Below are positions 39,724 through 47,298 of a stretch of DNA of 64,000 bases, in pieces. Under the pieces are notes generated by a model. That model made no database searches, was not told the origin of the DNA, and was given only the letters and a program-made list of their open reading frames with translations. Source of the DNA: Amycolatopsis saalfeldensis (GTDB lineage: Bacteria; Actinomycetota; Actinomycetes; Mycobacteriales; Pseudonocardiaceae); NCBI RefSeq assembly GCF_900110575.1, contig NZ_FOEF01000002.1:186001-250000 (forward strand). Reading direction: 5' to 3'. The first letter of the stretch is position 1. Each line of letters opens with the position of its first letter. The position numbers were made by a program, and so were the translations under genes.

Positions 39724-39945
39724 ATGACTACCTCAGCAACCAGCGAGCCCAGCGCCCCGCCGCCAGCCACCCCGCCGACCGTCCCGTGCAGCGTCGTCTG
39801 GTGCGACGGCCGCCCGTACGTCCTCGAGGGCCGCCCCGGCCGAGCCCGCTGGGTCGGCACCGACTACCGAGGCCGCCCCGAAGCCCTGAGCAGCGCCGAA
39901 GTCCAACGCCGCGGCTGGACCCACAGCCGCCGCCGCGCCTGCTGA
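39724..39945 (+). CDS. small hypothetical protein
   Basis: 73 residues: a Thr/Ser/Pro-rich N-terminus, then a compact tail CSVVWCDGRPYVLEGRPGRARWVGTDYRGRPEALSSAEVQRRGWTHSRRR read in parts. The Trp/Gly/Arg-rich tail looks like a small folded domain rather than random frame. AGAGAG lies upstream of the ATG. It sits alone in a gene-poor region just before repeats. Function unknown; it may not be a real gene. Confidence 0.5.
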   Translation: MTTSATSEPSAPPPATPPTVPCSVVWCDGRPYVLEGRPGRARWVGTDYRGRPEALSSAEVQRRGWTHSRRRAC

Positions 39946-39962
39946 GATCCCCGGGATCCGGC

Positions 39963-40139
39963 CCCGGATCACCCGAGGCCACCGTGCTTCAGCCCGGAAA
40001 CGGCGGGCGCCTCCGGACTTGGCCCGCCCGGATCGCCTGACCCGCCCGGATCACCTGAGGCCACCCGGCTTCAGCCCCGGAGCGACCGGCGCCCCCGGAC
40101 CCGCCCGGATCACCTGAGGCGACCGGCTTCAGGCCCGGA
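39963..40139. repeat. degenerate ~36-base repeats, about three copies
   Basis: Imperfect copies of a unit beginning CCCGGATCACCTGAGGCC and ending CTTCAGCCCGG start near 39963, 40045 and 40104, with a part copy near 40027. They lie in a gene-free stretch; short open frames across them are not credible genes. Confidence 0.7.
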
Positions 40140-40260
40140 CCGGCCGACGTTCCCCGGACCTCGCCCCCGGATGCCCGCCTGCCGGTCTCGGCCCCAGGCC
40201 CGGTGAAGTCCCCGCGGCCGGGTCGCGGCGCCATCGAGGCCCGCAGCCTGGCCGCGTGAC

Positions 40261-40485
40261 CATCGGTTCGCGAAGGCCGCGCGGTCTCCGTGTGCCTGCC
40301 CCGTCACTCCGGCGTCACCGGGCTGCTCCGTGCCTGGCGGCGTGCCCATCGCTTTGCGAAGGCCGCGCGGTCTCCGTGTGCCTGCCCCGTCACTCCGGCG
40401 TCACCGGGCTGCTCCGTGCCCGGCGGCGTGCCCATCGGTTCGCGAAGGCTGCGCAGTCCCCGTGTGCCCGCACCGCCACTCGGGT
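40261..40485. repeat. 86-base tandem repeat, two full units and a decaying third
   Basis: Units start at 40261, 40347 and 40433, each opening with CATCGGTTCGCGAAGGCC or close to it. Units 1 and 2 are nearly identical; the third drifts apart after ~30 bases. 86 is not a multiple of 3, so the three open frames covering it are side effects. A related GCGTGACCATCGGTT recurs near 40570. Confidence 0.88.
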
Positions 40486-40616
40486 CACTCCCTGTCCGGC
40501 CACCTGACCATCCTGCCAAAGCCGTTCCCCTCGCCACGCCCGCACCAGCCCAGGCCGCCACGCCCGGTCGCGTGACCATCGGTTCCCCCGCCCGGCCGCC
40601 CCTCTAGGCTGGGCGC

Positions 40617-41210
40617 GTGACCACGGTCCCCGAGCCCAAGACGGAGCCTTCCCTGCTGCGGCAGGCGTTCAACGTCCCCAACATGCTGTCCCTGCTGCGG
40701 CTGGCCGGCGTGCCCGTCTTCCTGTGGCTGCTGCTCGGCCCGAAGGAGGACGGCTGGGCGCTGGCGGTGCTCGTCTTCTCCGCGCTGACCGACTGGCTCG
40801 ACGGCAAGCTCGCCCGCTGGCTCGACCAGATGTCGCGGCTCGGGCAGCTGCTCGACCCGGCCGCGGACCGGCTGTACATCCTCGCGACGCTCGTCGCCTT
40901 CCTGCTGCGCGGGATCATCCCGTGGTGGGTGGTGGTGCCGCTGGTGCTGCGCGAGCTGGTCCTCGCCGTGTGCGTGCTGGTGCTGCGCCGCCGCGGCTTC
41001 GCCCCGCCCGAGGTCACCTACATCGGCAAGGGCGCGACCTTCGTGCTGATGTACGCCTTCCCCTTCCTGCTGCTCACCCAGGGCGGCTCGGACCTGGCCG
41101 CGGTCGCCCGGCCGATCGCGTACGCGTTCACCATCTGGGGCGGGGTGCTCTACCTCTGGTCCGGGGTGCTCTACGTCGTGCAGGTCGTGCGCGCGCTGCG
41201 CCCCCGGTGA
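40617..41210 (+). CDS. pgsA2: CDP-alcohol phosphatidyltransferase
   Basis: 197 residues with about five hydrophobic helices. The CDP-alcohol motif is intact: DWLDGKLARWLDQMSRLGQLLDPAAD. It joins a CDP-activated lipid to an alcohol in the membrane. Context (pgsA2, gcvH, garA order as in Mycobacterium) suggests the PgsA2 paralogue rather than the housekeeping phosphatidylglycerophosphate synthase; the lipid made is uncertain. Start GTG. Confidence 0.88.
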   Translation: MTTVPEPKTEPSLLRQAFNVPNMLSLLRLAGVPVFLWLLLGPKEDGWALAVLVFSALTDWLDGKLARWLDQMSRLGQLLDPAADRLYILATLVAFLLRGIIPWWVVVPLVLRELVLAVCVLVLRRRGFAPPEVTYIGKGATFVLMYAFPFLLLTQGGSDLAAVARPIAYAFTIWGGVLYLWSGVLYVVQVVRALRPR

Positions 41211-41254
41211 TGGAAGACTGCGCGTAGCTGACGGCACGAGGAAGGGGAGCGGCC

Positions 41255-41638
41255 TTGTCCACTCCGGAAGAACTCCGCTACACCGAGGAACACGAGTGGG
41301 TCGCCGCGCGCGCGGGCTCCGTGGTCCGGGTGGGCATCACCGAGTACGCGCAGGACCAGCTCGGCGACGTCGTGTTCGTCGACCTGCCCGAAGTGGGCCG
41401 GCAGGTCGGCACCGGCGACGTGTTCGGCGAGGTGGAGTCGACCAAGAGCGTCTCCGAGCTGTTCGCGCCCGTGGACGGCGAGATCGTCGCGGTGAACGAC
41501 GCGGTCGCGGAGTCCCCCGAGCTGATCAACTCCGACCCGTACGGCGAAGGCTGGCTCGTGGAGATCCGGCTCGACGAGGGCGCGGGGCTCGAGGCCCTGC
41601 TCGAAGCCGAGGCCTACCAGGCGCTCATCGCCGGCTGA
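41255..41638 (+). CDS. gcvH: glycine cleavage system H protein
   Basis: 127 residues, a complete lipoyl domain with the lipoyl-lysine Lys64 in GEVESTKSVSEL. It shuttles the aminomethyl group between GcvP, GcvT and GcvL. TTG start with GGAAGGGGAG upstream. gcvP and gcvT are not in the window; the glycine riboswitch that usually precedes gcvP lies about 3.6 kb downstream but without that gene. Confidence 0.96.
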   Translation: MSTPEELRYTEEHEWVAARAGSVVRVGITEYAQDQLGDVVFVDLPEVGRQVGTGDVFGEVESTKSVSELFAPVDGEIVAVNDAVAESPELINSDPYGEGWLVEIRLDEGAGLEALLEAEAYQALIAG

Positions 41639-41772
41639 GCCCGGTCCGCACCTGGCCCGGGGCGTGCGCCCGCGGAAGGGGGAGCCGCAGGGTCCGGAAC
41701 CGATCAGGCACGGTACGTTGGCAGCCACACGTTCTTGGTCAATGGTTTTATCTTGTGTAGAGGAGAGCTCAG

Positions 41773-42240
41773 GTGAGCACGAACGACGGGCCCGGCGTTC
41801 CCCCGGAGCAGTCTCCGGAGCGGACCTCTGTCTTCCGGGCCGACTTCCTGGCCGACGTCGAAGGCCACGAGTCCGCCCCGGCAGCCGAGGCACCGGTCCA
41901 GGGCGTCGACGCCCTGCCGCCGGGTTCCGCGCTTCTGGTGGTGAAGCGCGGCCCCAACGCGGGTTCGCGCTTCCTGCTCGACCGGGACACCACCAGCGCC
42001 GGGCGGCACCCGGACAGCGACATCTTCCTCGACGACGTCACCGTCTCCCGCCGGCACGCCGAGTTCCGGCGTGAGGGCGGCGAGTTCGTGGTGATCGACG
42101 TCGGCAGCCTGAACGGCACCTACGTCAACCGGGAGCCGGTCGACCAGGCCGTGCTGGCCGGTGGCGACGAGGTGCAGATCGGGAAGTTCCGCCTGGTCTT
42201 CCTGACCGGCCCGGGCCACGGGGGCCAGGGGGCACAGTGA
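41773..42240 (+). CDS. garA: FHA-domain metabolic switch protein, GarA/OdhI type
   Basis: 155 residues. The FHA domain spans ~55-148 with GRHPDSDI, SRRHAEF and LNGTYVN. The N-terminus carries the phosphorylation segment ERTSVFRADF. In GarA this segment is ETTS with two Thr targeted by PknG and PknB; here the first Thr is Arg, leaving Thr18. The unphosphorylated protein should bind 2-oxoglutarate dehydrogenase and glutamate enzymes. GTG start with GAGGAGAG upstream; GTGA overlap with the next gene. Confidence 0.92.
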   Translation: MSTNDGPGVPPEQSPERTSVFRADFLADVEGHESAPAAEAPVQGVDALPPGSALLVVKRGPNAGSRFLLDRDTTSAGRHPDSDIFLDDVTVSRRHAEFRREGGEFVVIDVGSLNGTYVNREPVDQAVLAGGDEVQIGKFRLVFLTGPGHGGQGAQ

Positions 42241-42998
42241 CGGCGGCCGGGCAGCCCGGTCGTTCGGAGGCCCGGCGCGACGGGTTGAGCATCGGGGCGG
42301 TGCTGGCGCAGCTGCGCGGCGACTTCCCCGATGTCACCATCTCCAAGATCCGGTTCCTCGAGGCGGAAGGCCTGGTCCAGCCGGGCCGGACCGCCTCGGG
42401 GTACCGGCAGTTCGCCGTGGCGGACGTGGAGCGCCTCCGCTTCGTGCTGTCCGCGCAGCGGGACCACTACCTCCCGCTCAAGGTCATCAAGGAACAACTG
42501 GACGCGGCGGACTCCGGCCTGGAGCCCGCTGCGGTCACGCCGCGGCTGCCGCGGAAGCTGGTCCCGCTGGAAGCGCCGGGGGAGAACGGCGGCCTCCCGG
42601 GGCCGTCGGACTTCGAGACCGGCCGCGAGGTCCGGCTGACCCGGGAAGAGCTGCTGGCGCAAGCCGGCATCGACGCCGCGACGCTGGCCGAACTGCAGCA
42701 GTACGGCCTGGTCCGGCCCGGCGCGGCCGGCTTCTTCGATCCGGACGCGGTGCAGGTCGCGCGCACCGTGAAGGCGATGACCGAATTCGGTATCGAGCCG
42801 AGGCATCTGCGGGCCTTCCGCGCCGCGGCCGACCGCGAAGTCGGTTTGCTGGAACAGATTGTGACGCCCGTGTATCGCCACCGTGACACCGGCGCCAAGG
42901 ACCGGGCCGACGAAGTCGTCCGGGAGCTGGCGGCGCTGTCGGTGACGCTGCACACGCTGCTCGTCAAAGCCGGGATCCGGGGCGTCACCGGGGGCTGA
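42237..42998 (+). CDS. ftsR: MerR-type regulator, FtsR-like
   Basis: 253 residues. An N-terminal MerR winged helix (SIGAVLAQLRGDFPDVTISKIRFLEAEGLVQPGRTASGYRQF) is followed by a long C-terminal effector region. Position right after garA with a GTGA overlap, and the long form, match FtsR, the ftsZ activator of Corynebacterium and the Rv1828-type protein of Mycobacterium. It probably links growth and division control to the GarA switch; targets here are not shown. Confidence 0.88.
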   Translation: MTAAGQPGRSEARRDGLSIGAVLAQLRGDFPDVTISKIRFLEAEGLVQPGRTASGYRQFAVADVERLRFVLSAQRDHYLPLKVIKEQLDAADSGLEPAAVTPRLPRKLVPLEAPGENGGLPGPSDFETGREVRLTREELLAQAGIDAATLAELQQYGLVRPGAAGFFDPDAVQVARTVKAMTEFGIEPRHLRAFRAAADREVGLLEQIVTPVYRHRDTGAKDRADEVVRELAALSVTLHTLLVKAGIRGVTGG

Positions 42999-43217
42999 AC
43001 CGGTTTTCCCGCCACAATCCCCTTTCACTTCGAATGTCAATGACTGAATGTTCGCGCCCGTATGCCGTACCGTGAGGGAACGGTTTGCGGCGCCGCGAAC
43101 CGAGAAAGTCCGCCACTAGCGAGCACAGCGCCCGGAGGACGGGTAGCGTCGGAACCATCGGCGCGAATACGTCGTCAAGCGCTGCGGCCCGTGCGCATGA
43201 GAGGGAGGCGAAGCCCG

Positions 43218-43691
43218 ATGAGCGAGATGCGCGTCGTGGGCGTGCGGGTGGAGCTGCCCGCGAATCAGCCGATCTTGTTGCTGCGGGAGACCGACGGCGA
43301 GCGGTACCTGCCGATCTGGATCGGCTCGGTCGAAGCCACCGCGATCGCCTTGGAGCAACAGGGAGTCCGTCCCGCCCGGCCGCTGACCCACGACCTGCTC
43401 AAAGAGGTCATCGGGGCGCTCGGCCGCGAGCTGGAGCAGGTCGTGATCACCGACCTGAAGGAAGGCACCTTCTTCGCCGAGCTCGTCTTCGACGGCGACA
43501 TCCGGGTCTCGGCCCGCCCGAGCGACTCGGTCGCGCTGGCGCTGCGGATCGGCGTGCCCATCCACGCCGTGGACGCGGTGCTGGAAGAGGCCGGCCTGAT
43601 CATCCCGGACGAGCAGGAGGACGAGGTCGAGAAGTTCCGCGAGTTCCTCGACTCCGTGTCCCCGGAAGACTTCCGCGGCGCCGACACCTGA
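43218..43691 (+). CDS. bifunctional nuclease family protein (DUF151)
   Basis: 157 residues. The BFN/DUF151 core is plain: GERYLPIWIGSVEATAIALEQQG, RPLTHDL and ARPSDSVALALR. Family members in plants show DNase and RNase activity; in bacteria the role is unclear. GAGGGAGG precedes the ATG by about 8 bases. It is the Rv1829-type gene between two merR genes; the 219-base gap upstream suggests its own promoter. Not secreted. Confidence 0.92.
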   Translation: MSEMRVVGVRVELPANQPILLLRETDGERYLPIWIGSVEATAIALEQQGVRPARPLTHDLLKEVIGALGRELEQVVITDLKEGTFFAELVFDGDIRVSARPSDSVALALRIGVPIHAVDAVLEEAGLIIPDEQEDEVEKFREFLDSVSPEDFRGADT

Positions 43692-43752
43692 GCCACGAGG
43701 GCGAACGCGGCCGGACCGCGGACGCGTTCGCCACCTCGGTGCTGCGCCGGTG

Positions 43753-44394
43753 TCAGTTCTTTTCCGACGGCGCGGTCGCCCGCTCGAACAGGTCCGCGAG
43801 CTCCCGGCCGTACCGGTCGAGGTCGGTCGCCGGGTCCGCCGAGTACGCCGCCGCCACGCCGTCGATGGCCTGGGCGATCGACATCGCCATCACCTCCGGC
43901 GCGAACTCGCCGAACGCCCCCTCCGCCTGACCCTGCTTGAGCTGCCGGTGCACAGCGCCGACGCGCAGCTCGGTGACCAGCACCGAGGTCATCGCCCAGC
44001 CGTCCGCGTCGTCGGCGTTGGCGGCGAACTCCACCAGTACCCGGACGCACTCGGGATAGTCGCGCAGGAACGCCACCGACGTCTCGACGTGCGCCCGGAG
44101 GTTGCCCGGCCGGTCGCCGGGGTCGAGCCCGGCGCTGCGCTGCTGCAGGAACATCGCCTTGGTCTCGGACACCGTGCTCAGCACGGCCTGCATCAGGCCC
44201 GCCTTGTTCGTGAAGTGGTAGGAGATCATCCGCGTGCTGCTCAGGCCCGCGCGCTCCTTGATCTTCGAGAACGTGGTCCGGCGGTACCCGAGGTCGGCGA
44301 TCGTCGCGATGGTGGCGCCGATGATCTGCGCCCGGGTCGTCGCCTCCGTGACGCTCAGCCCCAGTTCGGCTTGCGTGTCGAAATTTACTTGCAT
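43753..44394 (-). CDS. TetR family transcriptional regulator
   Basis: 213 residues from ATG 44394. Helix-turn-helix at ~20-62 (ATIADLGYRRTTFSKIKERAGLSSTRMISYHFTNKAGLMQAV). The C-terminal ligand domain is unassigned. A 6-base inverted repeat overlaps the ATG and no ribosome binding site is visible, pointing to a leaderless, self-repressed gene. It interrupts the otherwise conserved nuclease/merR order on the opposite strand, which suggests later insertion. Target unknown. Confidence 0.9.
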   Translation of the reverse strand: MQVNFDTQAELGLSVTEATTRAQIIGATIATIADLGYRRTTFSKIKERAGLSSTRMISYHFTNKAGLMQAVLSTVSETKAMFLQQRSAGLDPGDRPGNLRAHVETSVAFLRDYPECVRVLVEFAANADDADGWAMTSVLVTELRVGAVHRQLKQGQAEGAFGEFAPEVMAMSIAQAIDGVAAAYSADPATDLDRYGRELADLFERATAPSEKN

Positions 44395-44401
44395 GAGTAA
44401 A
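44384..44401. promoter_or_regulatory. operator-like inverted repeat over the tetR start codon
   Basis: TTTACT (44384-44389) and AGTAAA (44396-44401) flank the ATG with a 6-base spacer; another AGTAAA lies about 15 bases further upstream. The AT-rich half-sites stand out in this genome. TetR autorepression is the likely use. Confidence 0.6.
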
Positions 44402-44650
44402 AAGTAACACAGTCGAGTAAATCCGCCCAAATCCGTACGGCGAACGGACCAAAGGCTCAAGACGGGCTTGAGGTCCGCCGCGCGTCGCGTTGACCGCCCC
44501 GCGGTGCGGGCTTACCGTCAAAGGCGGTAAATCGCCACGATGTGATTCGCTGACTGGGGCGCGATCGTGGCGGTTCTCCCCGGCCGATCCCGCTCTGGGC
44601 TCGACCGGCTGTCATTCGCCGGCCGCCAGGTCGGGCGAGGGGAGGCTTGC

Positions 44651-45232
44651 GTGGTCGAGGCTGGTAGTCCGGAGAGGCCGCCTGTTCGTGCCGCCGACGG
44701 CGAGCAGGGCGAGCTGTTCCCCGACGCCTCGTTGCCGGACGAGCTGGTCGGCTACCGCGGTCCCGCCGCGTGCCAGATCGCCGGGATCACCTACCGGCAG
44801 CTCGATTACTGGGCCCGGACGAAACTGGTGGCCCCGAGCATCCGGACCGCGCACGGCTCGGGCTCGCAGCGGCTGTACTCGTTCAAGGACATCCTGGTGC
44901 TGAAGGTGGTCAAGCGGCTGCTGGACACCGGGGTCTCGCTGCAGAACATCCGCGTCGCGGTCGAGCACCTGCGGGTGCGCGGCGTGCGCGACCTCGCGCG
45001 CGTGACCCTGTTCTCCGACGGCACCACGGTGTACGAGTGCACCTCGCCGGAGGAGATCGTCGACCTGCTCCAGGGCGGGCAAGGGGTGTTCGGCATCGCG
45101 GTCAGCGGCGCCATGCAGGAGATCAGCGGCACGATCCACGAGTTCCAGGCCGAGCGGGCCGACGGCGGGGTCGTCGAATCGGTCGAGCCGGACGAGCTCA
45201 CCCAGCGCCGCAACGCCCGTCGCACCGGTTGA
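44651..45232 (+). CDS. MerR family regulator (Rv1830 type)
   Basis: 193 residues from GTG 44651 with GGGAGG upstream. MerR helix-turn-helix at ~33-100 (AACQIAGITYRQLDYWARTKLVAPSIRTAHGSGSQRLYSFKDILVLKVVKRLL); the C-terminal part holds FSDGTTVYECTSPEEIVDLLQGGQGVFGIAVSG. It matches by position and size the second merR gene of the garA/ftsR block in Mycobacterium. In that order a gcv gene would follow; here only its riboswitch does. Targets unknown. Confidence 0.9.
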   Translation: MVEAGSPERPPVRAADGEQGELFPDASLPDELVGYRGPAACQIAGITYRQLDYWARTKLVAPSIRTAHGSGSQRLYSFKDILVLKVVKRLLDTGVSLQNIRVAVEHLRVRGVRDLARVTLFSDGTTVYECTSPEEIVDLLQGGQGVFGIAVSGAMQEISGTIHEFQAERADGGVVESVEPDELTQRRNARRTG

Positions 45233-45280
45233 TCACCGGCCGCGGGCCGGGGGTAAAGTAGCGAGCGCGGTCGACGAACC

Positions 45281-45498
45281 CGCGCGGGAGAGACCGAGCC
45301 GGCATCCACGAGCTCGGCGCCGAAGGAGCAACTCCTCCCCGGAACCTCTCAGGCACCCCGGACCGCGCGGACCAGACGCCTCTGGAAAGCGGATCGGCAG
45401 GTGACCACCCGCCGATCCCGCCGACGGTGCAAGCCCGGCTCACCACGCGGGTGAAACTCTCAGGCGCCCCCTCGGGGGTACGGACAGAGCGGGGAGGA
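45281..45498 (+). promoter_or_regulatory. tandem glycine riboswitch (two aptamers), orphan
   Basis: Aptamer 1 (~45281-45392) has GGGAGAGACC, GCCGAAGGAGCAA, CTCTCAGGCACCCCGGACCG and CTCTGGAAAGCGG. Aptamer 2 (~45393-45498) has GCCGACGGTGCAAGCC, GAAACTCTCAGGCG and GGTACGGACAGAGCGGGGAGG. Order and spacing match cooperative glycine riboswitches, which normally sit before gcvP or gcvT. A -10-like TAAAGT lies at 45254-45259. The RNA runs into the terminator right after; no plus-strand gene follows until the XRE gene 750 bases on, and an opposite-strand gene lies between. Confidence 0.92.
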
Positions 45499-45534
45499 CC
45501 CGGCTCGAGCCGTTCGGCTCGCCGGGTTTTCTTG
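45498..45534 (+). terminator. intrinsic terminator of the glycine riboswitch
   Basis: Stem of ACCCGGC with GCCGGGT and an inner GAGCCG/CGGCTC stem (45498-45527), followed by TTTTCTT. It is a full intrinsic terminator with a U-run, rare in this window, placed to act as the riboswitch expression platform. Confidence 0.9.
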
Positions 45535-45577
45535 TTCTGCACGGGTTTTCGCGCCGGCCGATCCGGTAGCGCGAGAT

Positions 45578-45664
45578 GGTCCGGACCAGGTGGCCGCTCG
45601 AGGTCTGGACCAAACGGCGCCGCGTGGTCTGGACCGGATGGCCCATCGCCGGGTGGTCCGGACC
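45578..45664. repeat. array of four GGTCYGGACC palindromes
   Basis: Ten-base palindromic cores lie at 45578 (GGTCCGGACC), 45602 and 45626 (GGTCTGGACC) and 45655 (GGTCCGGACC), with start spacings of 24, 24 and 29 bases. The array is in the gene-free stretch between the riboswitch terminator and the converging NTF2-like gene. Function unknown. Confidence 0.85.
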
Positions 45665-45722
45665 TCGTGAGCCGGGCGGCGGGCCCGCGGGATCCGGGCC
45701 CACCGCCGGGAAACGGCCCGGT

Positions 45723-46085
45723 TCAGCCGGGGACCCGGTCCAGGAACCCGTGCACCTTGGTGATCCGGCCGCCGTCCAGCTCCACCACGTCGAAGCCGAT
45801 CGCGACCGGCTCGGTCACCCCCGGGGCGCTGAGGTACCACTGGAACCGCGCCAGATCGTGGTGGGCGTCCGGGGCCGCGGGCAGCCGGAAGGACAGGCCC
45901 GCGAACTGCGCCTGCGCGCCGGCGATGAAGCCGTCGATCCCGTCGTGGCCGCGGACCGCGCCCAGCGGGTCGGTGTAGGTCGCCTCCGGGGTGAACAGCT
46001 CCGCGATGAGGGCCTTCCGGCGCTCGGCGTCGGTCTCGTTCCAGACGGCGATGTACTGCTCGACCGTGTTGTGCACATCGGACAC
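45723..46085 (-). CDS. NTF2-like / SnoaL-type small protein
   Basis: 120 residues from GTG 46085 with GGAG upstream; a longer open frame to 46142 has no start signal. The NTF2-like cone fold is suggested by VEQYIAVWNETDAERRKALIAELFTPEATYTDPLGAVRGHDGIDGFI and the closing KVHGFLDRVPG. Such proteins may be enzymes (isomerase, cyclase) or binding proteins. Divergent from the XRE/MmyB-type regulator, with two matching operators between, so it is the likely target of that regulator. Confidence 0.85.
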   Translation of the reverse strand: MSDVHNTVEQYIAVWNETDAERRKALIAELFTPEATYTDPLGAVRGHDGIDGFIAGAQAQFAGLSFRLPAAPDAHHDLARFQWYLSAPGVTEPVAIGFDVVELDGGRITKVHGFLDRVPG

Positions 46086-46169
46086 TGTGCTGCTCCTGTT
46101 CCTCCTGGGGGACAACGGGTTCGCTGTCCTCGTCGACGCCAAGACTGCCGGGAGCGCGGCATCGGGTCG

Positions 46170-46233
46170 ATTACGCGAGAGGTAACGCCGACGGCGCGGA
46201 TTCCGGCCGCCGGGCGATTACCCGAAAGGTAAT
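46170..46233. promoter_or_regulatory. paired operators between NTF2-like and XRE genes
   Basis: ATTACCCGAAAGGTAAT (46217-46233) is a perfect 6-base inverted repeat with a 5-base spacer; ATTACGCGAGAGGTAAC (46170-46186) is an imperfect second copy 47 bases away. The shared core is TTAC-N-CGA-N-AGGTAA. One probably serves each divergent promoter; the XRE protein is the obvious binder. Confidence 0.78.
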
Positions 46234-46268
46234 GGCCCCGGTTCGCCGTTGGCCGTAGCGTCCTGGGG

Positions 46269-47078
46269 GTGACGACTTCGGTGAAGGCCCCGGCGCGCAG
46301 CGCGGTCGGCGTGCTGCTGCGCGAATGGCGCGACCGGCGGCGGATCAGCCAGCTCGACCTGGCGATCTCCGCGGACATCTCGACCCGGCACCTGAGCTTC
46401 GTGGAAACCGGCCGGTCCCGGCCGAGCCGAGAGATGGTGCTGCGCCTCGGCGAGCACCTCGACGTGCCGCTGCGGGAGCGCAACCAGCTCCTGCTGGCGG
46501 CCGGGTACGCGCCCGCGTACGGCGAAAGCGAGCTGGCCGCGCCGGAGCTGAAGGCCGTCCGGGAGGCGGTGCGCCTGCTGCTCACCGGGCACGAACCGTA
46601 TCCGGCCGCCGTCGTCGACCGGGCCTGGAACCTCGTCGACGCGAACGCGAGCCTGCAGGTGCTCGTCGACGGCATCGCGCCCGAGCTGCTCACGCCGCCG
46701 GTGAACGTCCTGCGCGTCACCCTGCACCCGGACGGCATGGCGCCGAACGTGCTGAACCTGGGGGAGTGGCGGGCTCACCTGCTGGGCCGCCTGCGCCGCC
46801 AGGTCGAGGCGACCGCCGACGCCGGCCTCGCCGAGCTGCTGGCCGAACTGCGCGGCTACCCGTGCGACCAGCCGGTGCCGGAGGTCGAACTGCCCGGTCC
46901 CGGCGACATCTTCGTGCCGCTGCGCTACCGCCACCAGGGCACCGAACTGACGTTCTTCAGCACGGTGGCAACCTTCGGCACCCCGCTCGACGTCACCGTG
47001 GCCGAGCTGGTGATCGAGTCGTTCTACCCGGCCGACCCAGCGACGGCGGCCTACCTGCAGGAGCGGGCGGCGGGCTGA
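46269..47078 (+). CDS. XRE-family regulator with MmyB-like ligand domain
   Basis: 269 residues from GTG 46269. Helix-turn-helix at ~12-70 (LLREWRDRRRISQLDLAISADISTRHLSFVETGRSRPSREMVLRL). The C-terminal ~190 residues match the MmyB-like PAS-type ligand domain (DRAWNLVDANASLQ, LHPDGMAPNVLNLGEWRAHLLGRLRRQ). Such proteins commonly regulate an adjacent divergent enzyme gene and often bind fatty-acid-like ligands. Two operators lie upstream. Confidence 0.92.
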   Translation: MTTSVKAPARSAVGVLLREWRDRRRISQLDLAISADISTRHLSFVETGRSRPSREMVLRLGEHLDVPLRERNQLLLAAGYAPAYGESELAAPELKAVREAVRLLLTGHEPYPAAVVDRAWNLVDANASLQVLVDGIAPELLTPPVNVLRVTLHPDGMAPNVLNLGEWRAHLLGRLRRQVEATADAGLAELLAELRGYPCDQPVPEVELPGPGDIFVPLRYRHQGTELTFFSTVATFGTPLDVTVAELVIESFYPADPATAAYLQERAAG

Positions 47079-47298
47079 GGTCAGCAGAAAGCTTCGGTGG
47101 CGCGGTGAGGGTGTCGGTCTGCGGCGTGCGCGGCTTCGACGGTTTCCCGAGCGAGAATGCAGGCCCCGTCCACCCTCGTCATCGGCCTGGCCGCGGGCGA
47201 AGCGGACACCCCAGCCGCCCGATGCGATGGTGAGCCCGGGCGAGCGATGGCAGGATTGGCGGCGACAGTCCAGGAAACCGCAGTGAGGATCCGCCTCC

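Noticed and set aside
40261..40485. CRISPR array
   Set aside because: Whole 86-base units repeat with no variable spacers and no cas genes.
40256..40607. Three overlapping open frames across the 86-base repeat
   Set aside because: They owe their length to the repeat; Arg/Pro-rich, in different frames, no start signal.
45578..45664. CRISPR array from the GGTCYGGACC copies
   Set aside because: The repeats are only 10 bases, the spacers 14-19 bases, and no cas gene is present.
45576..46232. 218-residue plus-strand frame downstream of the riboswitch
   Set aside because: It is antisense to the NTF2-like gene, begins after the terminator inside the palindrome array and shows no family; it is not the missing glycine gene.
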